Assembly: GCF_030125375.1 (NCBI RefSeq)
Contig: NZ_JASJUU010000003.1
Location: forward strand, 76,247 to 140,246
Direction of reading: 5' to 3'
Length of the DNA stretch: 64,000 bases
Origin: Pseudoalteromonas umbrosa
GTDB taxonomy: Bacteria > Pseudomonadota > Gammaproteobacteria > Enterobacterales > Alteromonadaceae
Positions 45,196-55,252 of the stretch are shown piece by piece. The translations under genes and the position numbers were made by a program. Below the pieces are notes generated by a model, which had not been told where the DNA came from, did no database searches, and was given only the letters and a program-made list of their open reading frames with translations. Each line of letters begins with the position of its first letter. The stretch's first letter is position 1.

Positions 45196-47712
45196 ATGAT
45201 GTCCCGTTGTGGCTATTTGACTAGGACTACAGAAGTGATAATTATCAGGGCATTAATTCTATTTGTTAGCGCATGTATGTTAAGCAGTATCGGGTACGCT
45301 GATGCATCTACTTACAAGCAACCTTCAGCTGAGATGGCTGAGTTAATACAACATCATAGTGTTCCAGAAGCCCTAGTGAATTCACAAGGTAGTTGGATGG
45401 CGTTACTTACTGAGCAAACAGGTGCACATTCAAATACGTCAACGTCTAATCTTCTCGGTGTGCATTTCAATACAGCCACTAATTTGCATACTGATTTGCC
45501 AAGATATTCATCTCTATCTTTTAAGCACATCGATACTGGTGCAGTGCTGAATGTTACGGGTATTCCACAAGGAAATATTGTCCACCCCACTTGGAGTGCA
45601 AATGGCCGATATCTCGCGTTTGTGCTTGAAACTACAACAAGTGCGCACCTTTGGATTTATGATATTAAGCGCCGTAAACCAAAAAGCTTATCGAGCTTTG
45701 CGCTTAATGGCTTCGCAATTAACAAACCGTTTGAGTGGCTTGCTGATGGCTCAGGTCTTATTGCCAATTTCAGAGTGAATTTGTCACACAACAAGGTCCG
45801 TCATGAAGTGACACCTGATACTGGCACAGGGCCATTGGTCGTTACTTCAACGGCCAAAATAGCAAAGGTAGACGACGAGGGATTTAGTGCAGCGAAGCAG
45901 TCTCAATTTATGCAGTTTGCACTAGGACAGTTGTATAAAGTCCCATTAAATGGCAAAGCTGTGGCAATTGGGCAGCCAGCATATTTTAGCGAGTTTAAGT
46001 CATCGCCAGACTCTACAAATTTAATCGTGGCCATGATAGATGTGCAAAATTTGGCAGATATGTCAGAACAAGATTTTGATAACCAAAGTTTCAGCGTCTG
46101 GCAGATCTGGGGTATGCGAGGCGTACCTTTGTACGAGGTATTTCGTCCAAAAAGTACACTATCCGAGCAAGACATACTGTCTCAGCCATTTATAGACTCT
46201 ACTCTTAAAAGAGGCTTTCAATGGCGTGCGGATAAAGGGGCTACGTTAGTTTGGGCACAGTCAGAGCCAGATGATGACAATGAGAGCTTATATAGCATCT
46301 CAGCACCTTTTAGGCGCGATCCTCGACTATATACAGACGTAGAAGGGCGCGTGTCTGAAATCATTTGGGGCGATAACCAATTGGCGTTGATGGTGATTGA
46401 GTCTGATCAAGGTAAAAAATCCTACTACTCTTTTTCTCCATTGACACCAGAGCGTGCGAAGGTTAGGTTAAGTCTGTTTGATGACATGGGGACAGGTGAG
46501 CAGCGCGAACTTGTCATGACAAAAAATGAATTAGGCGTTCCTGTCGTTAAAGTGGCAGGTGGACGATATTTGTTTTTAAAGGGCACTAAAAAGCGAGATG
46601 GTGTGGATGTTCCTTACCTTGCAAGATTTGATGCTCGCGGCAATCTTATAACGCCCATCTGGCAATCTAGCACACCCTATTTTGAGCAGGTGATTGCCGT
46701 GTTGGCAGACGATGGTATGCAGTTTGTTACACGTAAAGAGTCCAAAGAAAACCCGGCGAATTACTTTTCTCGCAATCTTACGTTTGATGTTGTGGAGCAG
46801 CTGACAAAGTATGCCCATCCATATCCAAGCATGCAGCCGATCCGCAAAGAGGAAATGCAGTTTAAAGTGGGCGCTGGTAAAGTGATCAAAGGTGACTTTT
46901 ACTTACCTAATAGCTTTGACCCAAGCTTAGGGCGCATCCCATTGGTGATTTGGCTTAATAATGGTGAACAAAATAAAGCCAACCAAGAAATAGATTCCCC
47001 TTATTTATTTCCTGAGCTTAATGCAATGAATGGCGTCCCATTTGTTCATGAAGGTTATGCTGTTTTAAATTTAAAAAACATGCCTGTTTTAAGCGCAAAG
47101 CTACAAGGTCAGCAATTAGATAAACAGCTGCGTGATACTGCTAAAGTGATCATTGATACATTGGTATCACAAGGTATTGCAGATAAAAGTAAAATTGCTA
47201 TCGGTGGCCATGGACTAGCAGCAACGAATGTCATGAAATTACTAACGCAAACTGACATGTTCGTCACGGGGATTGCCAGAAGTGGCACATATAACTTAAC
47301 ACTAGCGCCATTCATATTTGGTGATGAAGCGCAGAGTTTGTGGGCTCAGCAAGATAAGTATTTGGCAAACTCTCCATTGTATTTTGCTCAAAATATGAAA
47401 AGCTCTGTTTTATTGATGCATGGCTATCAAGATCGTCAAATTGGCAGCTATCCTGTGCAGTCAGAAAGAATGTTTAGTGCGTTGAACGATCTTGGAAAAA
47501 CAGCAAGGCTTGTGTTGCTTCCCAATAGTGATCATACCTTTAGCGATGACAAAGATTTACTGCATATGTTATATGAGCAACAGCAGTGGTTGAAGCTGCA
47601 TTTTGAACCTTTGCCAGAGGTTGAGGAATTGGATCAAGTGCCTGAAGCGCTGCGTTTTGAATTACCCAGTGAGCAAGAAGCTGGCTTCGAATATCCTTCG
47701 CCTTGGGGTTAG
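45196..47712 (+). CDS. S9-family peptidase homologue lacking the catalytic serine
   Basis: 838-residue exported protein of the glutamyl-endopeptidase-like S9 group. A signal helix (IIIRALILFVSACMLSSIGYA) is followed by a beta-propeller and a C-terminal alpha/beta-hydrolase domain. Family members read GGHSYGA at the nucleophile elbow. Here the motif is GGHGLAA, so the serine is Gly673. Asp746 (GYQDRQIGSYPVQSERMF) and His780 (NSDHTFS) are kept, as is GIARSGTYNLTL. Peptidase activity by the usual mechanism is therefore not expected, and a binding role is more likely. The start is uncertain: ATG 45196, ATG 45199 or GTG 45235 all keep the signal. Confidence 0.85.
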   Translation: MMSRCGYLTRTTEVIIIRALILFVSACMLSSIGYADASTYKQPSAEMAELIQHHSVPEALVNSQGSWMALLTEQTGAHSNTSTSNLLGVHFNTATNLHTDLPRYSSLSFKHIDTGAVLNVTGIPQGNIVHPTWSANGRYLAFVLETTTSAHLWIYDIKRRKPKSLSSFALNGFAINKPFEWLADGSGLIANFRVNLSHNKVRHEVTPDTGTGPLVVTSTAKIAKVDDEGFSAAKQSQFMQFALGQLYKVPLNGKAVAIGQPAYFSEFKSSPDSTNLIVAMIDVQNLADMSEQDFDNQSFSVWQIWGMRGVPLYEVFRPKSTLSEQDILSQPFIDSTLKRGFQWRADKGATLVWAQSEPDDDNESLYSISAPFRRDPRLYTDVEGRVSEIIWGDNQLALMVIESDQGKKSYYSFSPLTPERAKVRLSLFDDMGTGEQRELVMTKNELGVPVVKVAGGRYLFLKGTKKRDGVDVPYLARFDARGNLITPIWQSSTPYFEQVIAVLADDGMQFVTRKESKENPANYFSRNLTFDVVEQLTKYAHPYPSMQPIRKEEMQFKVGAGKVIKGDFYLPNSFDPSLGRIPLVIWLNNGEQNKANQEIDSPYLFPELNAMNGVPFVHEGYAVLNLKNMPVLSAKLQGQQLDKQLRDTAKVIIDTLVSQGIADKSKIAIGGHGLAATNVMKLLTQTDMFVTGIARSGTYNLTLAPFIFGDEAQSLWAQQDKYLANSPLYFAQNMKSSVLLMHGYQDRQIGSYPVQSERMFSALNDLGKTARLVLLPNSDHTFSDDKDLLHMLYEQQQWLKLHFEPLPEVEELDQVPEALRFELPSEQEAGFEYPSPWG

Positions 47713-47717
47713 CTAAA

Positions 47718-47733
47718 GGCCCTGAGTAGGGCC
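47718..47733. terminator. Short hairpin between convergent genes
   Basis: GGCCCT (47718-47723) pairs with AGGGCC (47728-47733) around GAGT, right after the S9-like stop and before the convergent RhtA gene end. It lacks a T run, so two-way termination is possible but weakly supported. Confidence 0.4.
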
Positions 47734-47747
47734 AAATCCGACTTACA

Positions 47748-48599
47748 TTAACGCTCTTTAGTGGTTATCGAGCTGCCAAGTGATGCCCCTATGACTAAAA
47801 AGATTGCAACCCATTGCCAGAATGAAAGAAGCTCCCCCAAAATAAGCAGTCCTGCCAAGGCGGCGATAGCTGGCTCTAAGCTCATCATGATACTAAACCC
47901 TTGCGCAGGCATGTTGCGTAGGGCTACCATTTCTAAACTGTAAGGCAGGGCGCTTGATAATATACCAATGGCAAGCCCTAAGGGGATCAGCGACCAGTCC
48001 AATAGCGCACTTCCTTGAGAGATAACACCATAGGGAACAACTGCAAACGCGGCGATACTCATTCCCAGAGCGACAGCCATTCCACCTGAACTCTGCCCCC
48101 CCGTTTTCTTGCCAAAAATGATATACCCAGCCCAACATGCGCCAGCGATAAGTGCAAGTAGCACACCAATGGGGTCAAGACCATCGACTTCGTTCATATT
48201 GGGTAAAAGTAAAAAAATACCTGCAATAGCCAGTAGTACCCACAAGTAGTCTCTTTTGCGTTTGGAAGAAAATAACGCGACTGCAAGTGGTCCGGTAAAC
48301 TCAAGTGCCACCCCAATTCCAAGGGGAATACGTGCGATAGCATAATAAAATGTTAAGTTCATAATGCCGAGACATAGGCCATATAGAATAACAGGTCGCC
48401 AGTTCTTCGGTAATTTCCGCCAAGGCTTAAAAATTAAGCAAAGTATCAATGCCGAAAAGCCTAAACGATATGCAGTGGTCCCTTCTGGTCCCACATGAGG
48501 AAAAAGTTGCTTTGCGATTGATGCGCCAGACTGAATAGTGATCATGGCTAGTAAAAGGCATGCAATTGCATATAAAAAGCGTTTATCTAGAAGTTGCAT
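47748..48599 (-). CDS. rhtA: Threonine/homoserine exporter RhtA (EamA family)
   Basis: 283-residue inner-membrane protein with ten helices in two EamA repeats. It matches E. coli RhtA closely along its length: IQSGASIAKQLFPHVGPEGTT, then IPLGIGVALEFTGPLAVALF, and IPLGLAIGILSSALPYSLEM. It exports threonine, homoserine and related amino acids and relieves toxic build-up. The gene is alone, convergent with the S9-like gene. The role is inferred from RhtA. Confidence 0.9.
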   Translation of the reverse strand: MQLLDKRFLYAIACLLLAMITIQSGASIAKQLFPHVGPEGTTAYRLGFSALILCLIFKPWRKLPKNWRPVILYGLCLGIMNLTFYYAIARIPLGIGVALEFTGPLAVALFSSKRKRDYLWVLLAIAGIFLLLPNMNEVDGLDPIGVLLALIAGACWAGYIIFGKKTGGQSSGGMAVALGMSIAAFAVVPYGVISQGSALLDWSLIPLGLAIGILSSALPYSLEMVALRNMPAQGFSIMMSLEPAIAALAGLLILGELLSFWQWVAIFLVIGASLGSSITTKER

Positions 48600-48770
48600 A
48601 TTTGACCTACCGATATGAGAAGGGCGCTAGTTTAAAGGGTTACGAGCTATCTCTCAATCATTTTGTATACATTATTCTTTGCTTGGATGTGCTTTGAGCT
48701 TTTATGTAATTACAGTGTTTTTTTGTTTTATTTAGGTGTTTTTGTTGTGTTTTTTGTGTATCTAAAAAGG

Positions 48771-48786
48771 GCCGCATCACTGCGGC
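48771..48786 (-). terminator. Terminator overlapping the stop of the DUF2431 gene
   Basis: GCCGCA/TGCGGC stem with a 4-nt loop that contains the stop codon of the minus-strand gene, followed on that strand by CCTTTTTA. This is compact overlapping termination. Confidence 0.7.
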
Positions 48787-49559
48787 AGCTTTAAAAATGT
48801 CTGCCATGCATCTTCATGTTTTGACATTTGCTTGTGTTTTTTTGAATTAAGGTGTGCTTGCCTATCTTGCTCTGTTAGGAATGGCCCAACACGACACATT
48901 GAGCAATGAGATGGCTTGAGGTAATCTGGTTTCGCCAACGTTAAACAATCAAGGGGTTTTGGTGACCAAAAGTAGCTAATCCCACGGGTATCTTTGACGT
49001 GTTTATCCCTATCAACATTACGGATCTTGTACTCAGGAAATTGGCTGATATCAAACTCAGTTTGTCCTAGATAATCAATGTTTAGCCCTTGATGAAGCGT
49101 TTCCTCTAAATTCCATTCGCAGTATGGCTTAACATCTTTTGAAGTAATAACACTGAGCATTGGTCCTGTTGCATCTAATGCCACTGATTGCGAGTAATTC
49201 AAGAAGTGCCTTAGCAGTCTTCTGTTCAGGGTATTGATACTTAGCGCACTTTGCTTAAACGCTTCATGAGATGAAAATGCAGGAATTAATGGAAATTGAA
49301 AGATAACAATATCAAATGTTTGCCCAGCTAACCTTGCCCAAGAAGCGCTATTTGTTGCGTCAAATTCGGTCAGTACTTGAGTGTCGGTATTTCTCAGTTT
49401 ATCCAGCGCATGGTTTTGGTATTTTGCGCGCAACTCAACTTCACTGTCATAAATGCTTGCAACAATAAGCTTTGGGTTTAAGTATTTCTTGATTGAGTAG
49501 GAGAAACTTAAATCTCCATCACCGACAGTTAAGATTCGCCAATTTGATTTTAATTGCAT
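48777..49559 (-). CDS. DUF2431 (Rossmann methyltransferase-like) protein with C-terminal U1-type zinc finger
   Basis: 260 residues. The opening ILTVGDGDLSFSYSIKK is the signature of DUF2431, the family of eukaryotic 25S rRNA uridine-N3 methyltransferases, and forms the SAM-binding loop. Further family elements are EFDATN and FDIVIFQFPL. Residues 219-242 have Cys219, Cys222, His236 and His242 in the spacing C-x2-C-x13-H-x5-H, ending in HLNSKKHKQM like the U1/matrin-type RNA-binding zinc finger of eukaryotes. RNA methylation is the natural inference, with the target unknown. No paralogue or operon partner is nearby. Confidence 0.75.
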   Translation of the reverse strand: MQLKSNWRILTVGDGDLSFSYSIKKYLNPKLIVASIYDSEVELRAKYQNHALDKLRNTDTQVLTEFDATNSASWARLAGQTFDIVIFQFPLIPAFSSHEAFKQSALSINTLNRRLLRHFLNYSQSVALDATGPMLSVITSKDVKPYCEWNLEETLHQGLNIDYLGQTEFDISQFPEYKIRNVDRDKHVKDTRGISYFWSPKPLDCLTLAKPDYLKPSHCSMCRVGPFLTEQDRQAHLNSKKHKQMSKHEDAWQTFLKLPQ

Positions 49560-49612
49560 GAGTAAACACTGACTATTTCAAAGCTGCGAATTATATCAAG
49601 ATTTTTATCTCG

Positions 49613-49635
49613 AAGTCGCTAACTGTTAGCGACTT
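49613..49635 (-). terminator. Hairpin downstream of the chemoreceptor gene
   Basis: Perfect 10-bp arms AAGTCGCTAA (49613-49622) and TTAGCGACTT (49626-49635) with a 3-nt loop, 25 bp past the chemoreceptor stop. No proper T run follows. Confidence 0.6.
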
Positions 49636-49659
49636 TTAGAGGGGGAATACGCAAGCGCC

Positions 49660-50745
49660 TTAAGCGTTTCTCAATTCATCAAGTAAATGCATCACATCTA
49701 CACTGGCTTGTTCCATTTTATTGAGTTGCTGCACAGCACCTTGTTTGTCGCCATTATTGAATTTTTTAATCGCCTCAACGCCTGATCTGTGTACTTCTTT
49801 ATGGGGGCTTTCTAAGCGTCTGTAGGCTGAGTTATCTGAGTATTGTTTGGAACCATCTCCAGAGAACCATTTTCCTAAACGGCATGAAGTGTGATCTGCA
49901 AAGTCCGATACTGATTTATTGCTGCTGCCCATAATGACGGCATACACTTCACTTTTCCAAACTACATGGTCAAGCTTCACGGTTTGAATAAAAGTTTGCT
50001 TGGTCGCATTTGAAATGGTTGTTTTCATAGAACTGCAGCTAGTGACGATATGACCGTACTCATCATTCAAGTGTTCTATGCTGTTCGACAGAGTTTTGTT
50101 CGACTCTTGAATGACGGAGACATCTTTTACCGTTAATTGTGTAGTGTCTATGATTTTAGTAACTAGATCAGATACTTCATTGGCGGATGCACTGGTGTTG
50201 TTTGCAAGCGCACGTACTTCATCAGCAACAACGCTAAAGCCTCTACCTGCTTCGCCTGCACGAGCAGCCTCAATAGCAGCATTGAGAGCAAGCAGGTTTG
50301 TTTGATCTGAAATCTTGGATATTGTCGCTACAAAAGTATGAATGTTGTCGGCCATATGAGACAGTCCAGAAATATTATCCGTCATACTAGACATATTATC
50401 GGATAACTGTCCCATTCCTGTCAGTATGTTAGAAAGTGACTTTTCAGATGTTTCAAATGATTGGTTGACTTGTGAAATAGCATTACTATCTTGCTCTATA
50501 TTTTGAAAACTCTGCAAAACCGTTTCACGTATGCCTTCTATCTGATTCATACCAGACAAGGCACATTGTAAGAGTTGGTTGTCTGTATTGTCATTTAACT
50601 GTTGTTGAGCTTCAATCAGTTCGGATTGTAATCGAGCATTTTCTTCACTCAGACGTTCATTTTCTTGGCGTTGTTGCGCCAATTCTGTTTTTACTTGTGA
50701 TAGTTGTGATTTCAGATCTGAGCTGGAAAATAAGTTGTTGAACAC
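49660..50745 (-). CDS. Soluble methyl-accepting chemotaxis protein with CZB zinc-binding domain
   Basis: 361-residue cytoplasmic chemoreceptor without membrane helices. Residues 1-60 are a coiled coil ([22 protein letters not shown]). About 70-235 hold the signalling hairpin with the conserved tip [37 protein letters not shown]. Residues 250-360 are a CZB domain with zinc ligands in [21 protein letters not shown] and SPHKEVH. CZB receptors such as TlpD and diguanylate cyclase DgcZ sense zinc or oxidants such as hypochlorous acid. It would act on CheA/CheW elsewhere in the genome. Confidence 0.9.
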   Translation of the reverse strand: MFNNLFSSSDLKSQLSQVKTELAQQRQENERLSEENARLQSELIEAQQQLNDNTDNQLLQCALSGMNQIEGIRETVLQSFQNIEQDSNAISQVNQSFETSEKSLSNILTGMGQLSDNMSSMTDNISGLSHMADNIHTFVATISKISDQTNLLALNAAIEAARAGEAGRGFSVVADEVRALANNTSASANEVSDLVTKIIDTTQLTVKDVSVIQESNKTLSNSIEHLNDEYGHIVTSCSSMKTTISNATKQTFIQTVKLDHVVWKSEVYAVIMGSSNKSVSDFADHTSCRLGKWFSGDGSKQYSDNSAYRRLESPHKEVHRSGVEAIKKFNNGDKQGAVQQLNKMEQASVDVMHLLDELRNA

Positions 50746-50948
50746 GATTCAATCCCCTTTGTAATGTGAGCGCACTGAGTATTTAGAAATTTGTAGCTTG
50801 GCTTTATTCTTTTAATGCGTATCTGCTGAGCCATGCATTGGCTAGCATCTACTATAAATAACTTTATAGCTGCTACTTTTTCAATGATAAATCAAAGGGT
50901 TTTATTTTGGAAAAGTTTTATTGCAAAAGCGCTATATTCACTCAAGCC

Positions 50949-51791
50949 TTAACTTACTCGCGGTTTTGACCGCACGGATTTAAGGTTTTTGTTGCTATAC
51001 ATAGATGCATCTGCCAAGTGCAGTAGTTTATCGGGCGGAACATCGGTGTCAGTGGCAGTAAATCCAATACTGATACCAACGCCATATTCAAAAACTTCTT
51101 CGAGGAGTTTTTTGCGAAGCTGTTCGTCATTTTCAGTGTCAAATGTACCAAACGCGACAAATTCGTCTCCACCAATTCTGAAGCAATTATCTTCACCGAA
51201 CAGATCACTTAAAGATTTGGCCACTTTCTTTAAGATAAGATCTCCACAACTGTGCCCAAATTTATCATTAGCACACTTAAAGTCATCGAGGTCGAAATAA
51301 AATAGCGTTTGATATTGCTCACAAAGGGTTTCAAAGTGGGTGAAGCATGCTCGTCGATTGCCAATCTGTGTTAACTCATCATGGGTTGCGTCAAACTTGA
51401 GTTTTTCTTCCAAGCGCTTTCTTTGATGGATTTCTTTATTGAGCTGGGAGATAGCTTCTTGCTGTCTAACTATCATGGTATAGAGGGAGTAGCAGATAAG
51501 TAAAAAGCCAAATTGTTTTAAAGAGGTATCAAGTGCGATGACGGGTAAAATATCTACAGCGATGAAATCATCCAGTAAATCAAGTAAAAGTCCTACACAG
51601 TATATAGACCAAGCAAATATCAAGATGTTGTTTTTGAGGTGAGGCGCGGAGTAAACAATCATGGCAAACGCGATAGCGAACCAGAAGAGCTCTTCGGTTG
51701 AGTCCAGTAGATCGCCTGGCTGTTCCATCATCCAAAGGTAGAATGTGACAACAAACACCCCGATGAAGCCGTAAAGCAGCTTTTGAATCAT
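50949..51791 (-). CDS. Membrane diguanylate cyclase (GGDEF)
   Basis: 280-residue protein that should make cyclic di-GMP. The first 115 residues hold about five membrane helices without a known sensor name. A short coiled linker (QEAISQLNKEIHQRKRLEEKL) leads to the GGDEF domain at about 125-280. The active-site loop RIGGDEF is intact, and the metal/substrate aspartates lie in FYFDLDDFKCAND. The position of the RxxD inhibitory site before the loop reads FGED, so product inhibition through the I-site is not expected. Confidence 0.9.
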   Translation of the reverse strand: MIQKLLYGFIGVFVVTFYLWMMEQPGDLLDSTEELFWFAIAFAMIVYSAPHLKNNILIFAWSIYCVGLLLDLLDDFIAVDILPVIALDTSLKQFGFLLICYSLYTMIVRQQEAISQLNKEIHQRKRLEEKLKFDATHDELTQIGNRRACFTHFETLCEQYQTLFYFDLDDFKCANDKFGHSCGDLILKKVAKSLSDLFGEDNCFRIGGDEFVAFGTFDTENDEQLRKKLLEEVFEYGVGISIGFTATDTDVPPDKLLHLADASMYSNKNLKSVRSKPRVS

Positions 51792-52084
51792 ATATGCACT
51801 CCTAACGCTCCCCTTTAACTTATAGCAGTTTTATTGTTGTTCTGCTTGTTTGAAAACTAATTTACCGTATTGATTCATATATTTGAATTGTTTAGTTGTA
51901 AATTATTCAATAAATAATTCTTGCCGTTATAAGTTATATTCTTGATTTAGTGAAAGAGAGCATGTCGATACTTCTTATATTATTCGAATATGTTAATCGA
52001 TAACACCATAAACGTGTAGCAATTTTACATGTCGTTAAAGGAATAGTTGAAATATCGACGTGCCTTTTGTCAAAACAGTTTATT

Positions 52085-52507
52085 CTATCTTGTTAATTCA
52101 ATGGCTTGAGCAATCATAAATAGATGAGAAACGAATACAACAGACGTGAGAACAAACCTCATTTGCTTATAGTCTCTGTGAGCTTCTTGCCATTTTGGCA
52201 TGCTTTTTTCAAACCACAGCACTAACCAGTAACTTGCACTCAAATAAACTAGTTGTGCGGTTAGGGATACTAAAGCCAATACTGGAAATGGAATAACAAC
52301 TAAAACAGCCAATATTGCGTGAACTTTTGGTTGCTCACCAGCACGCCACAATGTACCAGCCATAAATGCCAAGATCCCCATACTGTAAAAACTAAATATG
52401 CTTACTAGCGTCTCTGAGCTACCCAACATCAAAGTTGATGCAATGCAAAGTAAAAATGGGATAAAGCCAAAGTAGCCTAATTGGATGTGGTTGAAATATG
52501 GATGCAT
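52085..52507 (-). CDS. DUF3429 family membrane protein
   Basis: 140-residue integral membrane protein with about four helices (LGYFGFIPFLLCIAS, FYSMGILAFMAGTLW, ILAVLVVIPFPVLALV and a last helix at the C-terminus). The FxAGTxW pattern in the second helix fits the DUF3429 family. The function is unknown. It is divergent from ahpC across a 241-bp gap. Confidence 0.7.
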   Translation of the reverse strand: MHPYFNHIQLGYFGFIPFLLCIASTLMLGSSETLVSIFSFYSMGILAFMAGTLWRAGEQPKVHAILAVLVVIPFPVLALVSLTAQLVYLSASYWLVLWFEKSMPKWQEAHRDYKQMRFVLTSVVFVSHLFMIAQAIELTR

Positions 52508-52748
52508 AAAAACTCTTAGTTAGTTTGGATTTTAAAGTTAATCGCACAGTGCGTTAACTGCTAATACTCATTGTTACGAGTAGATTATACCTAAGGTTTA
52601 CAATGCTATTGAGTTTATTTAATCAAAATAATCGATAGCAATGATAGTTTTAATCAATTTTATTTAAAAGCTCTGAATCTATATCTTTGTAGTCAAGCAA
52701 GGCGAGCACACTCGCAAACACTAAATACAACTGACAAAGAGGATAGCC

Positions 52749-53318
52749 ATGAGCACTTCATTGATTAACACTAAGCTTTTACCTTTCAACGCGACAGCAT
52801 ACCACAAGGGTGATTTTGTATCAGTTTCTGAGCAAGATTTATTAGGTAAATGGAGTATCGTTTTCTTTTACCCAGCAGATTTCACTTTTGTATGCCCAAC
52901 TGAATTAGGTGATTTAGCAGATCACTACGCACAACTTCAGGACATGGGTGTTGAAGTTTACTCAGTATCAACAGATACACACTTCACACACAAAGCTTGG
53001 CATGATGCTTCAGACACAATCAAAAAGATTGAATTCCCAATGATTGGTGACCCAACAGGCAAAATTACTCGCAACTTCGGCGTAATGATTGAAGAAGAAG
53101 GTCTAGCACTGCGCGGTACTTTTGTGATTAACCCTGAAGGTGAAATTAAAGTAGTTGAAACGCATGACCTAGGTATAGGTCGCAGCGCGAATGAGCTACT
53201 GCGTAAGGTACAAGCTGCACAGTACATCGCAACGCATGATGGTGAAGTATGTCCAGCATCTTGGCAGCCAGGTGAAGAGACGCTAGCACCATCACTAGAC
53301 TTAGTTGGTAAAATCTAA
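52749..53318 (+). CDS. ahpC: Alkyl hydroperoxide reductase subunit C (peroxiredoxin)
   Basis: 189-residue typical 2-Cys peroxiredoxin that reduces hydrogen peroxide and organic peroxides in the cytosol. The peroxidatic Cys49 lies in PADFTFVCPTE and the resolving Cys168 in EVCPASW. Length and sequence match enterobacterial AhpC. GAGGATAG provides the ribosome site. The reductase gene ahpF follows after 107 bp with a hairpin in the gap. OxyR control is usual for this pair, but I could not fit a full OxyR site in the upstream AT-rich 240 bp. Confidence 0.95.
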   Translation: MSTSLINTKLLPFNATAYHKGDFVSVSEQDLLGKWSIVFFYPADFTFVCPTELGDLADHYAQLQDMGVEVYSVSTDTHFTHKAWHDASDTIKKIEFPMIGDPTGKITRNFGVMIEEEGLALRGTFVINPEGEIKVVETHDLGIGRSANELLRKVQAAQYIATHDGEVCPASWQPGEETLAPSLDLVGKI

Positions 53319-53330
53319 CTTACCTCGGAT

Positions 53331-53358
53331 TTACCTACCTACATTTGTGGGTAGGTAA
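53331..53358 (+). terminator. Hairpin between ahpC and ahpF
   Basis: Arms of 13 bases with 12 pairs (TTACCTACCTACA at 53331-53343 and TGTGGGTAGGTAA at 53346-53358). There is no T run, so it may be a leaky terminator or a 3' stabiliser that keeps ahpC message above ahpF, or both. Confidence 0.5.
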
Positions 53359-53425
53359 GCATTTTCGACCGCCAGTTAATAATCAAGCAAGCATGAGCAT
53401 TGCGTTTCAATGAGGAATTACATAA

Positions 53426-54994
53426 ATGTTAGACGCGCAAATTAAAGGTCAATTAAAAGAGCACTTTGAAAATATTAAATCGCCAATAGAGCTAAGAGTG
53501 GCGTTAGATAACAGCAAAAAGTCCAATGAGTTGAACTCGCTGGCTCAGGACCTAGCTTCATTGAGTAACGAAATATCGGTGGTTGAAAACTATGATATGA
53601 ATGCGAGACGACCATCTTTAGTTGTCAGCTCTACTGATGCGAATACCCAAATCAGCTTTGCAGGCGTCCCAATGGGCCATGAGTTTACCAGCCTAGTGTT
53701 AGCTTTATTACACAGTGGTGGACATGAAACCAAGTTAGACGCGGATGAATTGGAAACCATATGCGGTATCGACACGCCTTTAAACTTTGAAGTTTATGTT
53801 TCGCTTAGCTGCCAAACTTGTCCGCAAGTTGTCCAAGCATTGAATGTGTTAGCTGCAAGCAACCCTTTGATCACAACAACGATGATCGATGGCGCTTTAT
53901 TTCAAGAGGAAGTCGAGCAGCGCAATATTATGGCCGTGCCAAGCGTATACCTTAATGGTGAACTATTTAGCCAAGGGGCCGTTGGCTTATCAGATATATT
54001 GAAAAAAATTGATAGCAACTCAGCACAAAAGTCGGTTGAAAAAATTAATAAAAAAGCCCCTTTTGATGTACTCGTTATTGGCGGAGGTCCAGCGGGAGCA
54101 TCCGCGGCGGTATATTCTGCGCGGAAGGGGCTAAATACAGGCGTTGTCGCAGAGCGCTTTGGTGGTCAAGTTGCGGACACCATGAGTATTGAAAACTTTA
54201 TTTCTGTTCAAGAGACAGAAGGCCCGAAATTAGTCTCGCAGCTAGAGCAGCATGTTAAGCAGTATGATGTTGATGTCATGGACGGTAATAGAGTTGCTAA
54301 AATCGCTCGCAATGAATTTTTAGACATCGAATTAGAAAATGGCGCGACATTACAAGCCAAATCAATTGTTATCTCGACGGGAGCAAGATGGCGAAATGTG
54401 AATGTGCCTGGCGAGCAAGAATACAAAGGCCGTGGCGTTGCTTATTGTCCTCACTGTGATGGACCACTGTTTAAAGGTAAGGCAGTAGCAGTAATTGGTG
54501 GCGGTAACTCAGGAATTGAGGCGGCCATTGACTTAGCTAACATCGTTGAGCATGTCACTGTGCTTGAGTTTGCAAATGAGTTAAAAGCGGATCAAGTGCT
54601 TATTGATAAAGCCAACAGTTTGCCAAATATCACGATTCACACCAATGCGCAAACAACCGAAATTAACGGTGATTCAAATAAGGTGACTGGCTTGAACTAT
54701 CGTGACCGAAACACAGACGAAGCGCATAGTTTGAATATAGCAGGTGTGTTTGTACAAATTGGATTAGTGCCTAATTCGGAATGGCTAAAAGGCAGTGAAG
54801 TAAATTTAACGCAATTCGGTGAAATAGAAATAGATAATAAAGGGTCAACTAATATGCCGGGCGTATTTGCTGCAGGCGATGTGACGACTGCCCCTTACAA
54901 GCAAATTGTTATTGCTTTGGGCAGTGGTGCGACAGCAAGTTTAGGTGCTTTTGAGTATTTAATTCGTGAAGAAGGTACAGCGACTGCTGCATAG
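53426..54994 (+). CDS. ahpF: Alkyl hydroperoxide reductase subunit F
   Basis: 522-residue flavoprotein that passes electrons from NADH to AhpC. Residues 1-195 are the tandem thioredoxin-like N-terminal domain with redox pair Cys129/Cys132 (CQTC). Residues 210-520 are the thioredoxin-reductase-like part with FAD-binding [10 protein letters not shown], the pair Cys341/Cys344 (YCPHCDGP), NAD-binding [10 protein letters not shown], and [10 protein letters not shown]. Length is normal. A Rho-independent terminator follows at 55062. Forms one functional unit with ahpC. Confidence 0.95.
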   Translation: MLDAQIKGQLKEHFENIKSPIELRVALDNSKKSNELNSLAQDLASLSNEISVVENYDMNARRPSLVVSSTDANTQISFAGVPMGHEFTSLVLALLHSGGHETKLDADELETICGIDTPLNFEVYVSLSCQTCPQVVQALNVLAASNPLITTTMIDGALFQEEVEQRNIMAVPSVYLNGELFSQGAVGLSDILKKIDSNSAQKSVEKINKKAPFDVLVIGGGPAGASAAVYSARKGLNTGVVAERFGGQVADTMSIENFISVQETEGPKLVSQLEQHVKQYDVDVMDGNRVAKIARNEFLDIELENGATLQAKSIVISTGARWRNVNVPGEQEYKGRGVAYCPHCDGPLFKGKAVAVIGGGNSGIEAAIDLANIVEHVTVLEFANELKADQVLIDKANSLPNITIHTNAQTTEINGDSNKVTGLNYRDRNTDEAHSLNIAGVFVQIGLVPNSEWLKGSEVNLTQFGEIEIDNKGSTNMPGVFAAGDVTTAPYKQIVIALGSGATASLGAFEYLIREEGTATAA

Positions 54995-55061
54995 TTTCCC
55001 TTTATAGCTGACAAGCTCAGCTGACTTTATTCATTGCAATATACCCATGCAATGTTTCTCC

Positions 55062-55087
55062 AGCCACGCTTTTGCGTGGCTTTTTTT
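55062..55087 (+). terminator. Rho-independent terminator of the ahpC-ahpF unit
   Basis: Perfect 8-bp arms AGCCACGC (55062-55069) and GCGTGGCT (55074-55081) with a TTTT loop, followed by TTTTTTA. It separates the peroxide unit from the Maf-like gene. Confidence 0.9.
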
Positions 55088-55252
55088 ATACAAAGTTGAT
55101 TAAATGAGTAATATTTTGCCATTTTAAAATGTTTATTTAATGATATAAGTTTCTATTTATTGTTCGAAACTTTATCAAGTTAACTATTAAAACTAGTTTT
55201 AAAGTATTGGTTTTAATGGTTTTCATTTGGTTTTGGTTGACCTTGTTGTTTA

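Noticed and set aside
52580..52740. OxyR binding site upstream of ahpC
   Set aside because: GATAG-type elements occur near 52632-52650, but the four spaced ATAG/CTAT blocks cannot be fitted well enough to claim a site.
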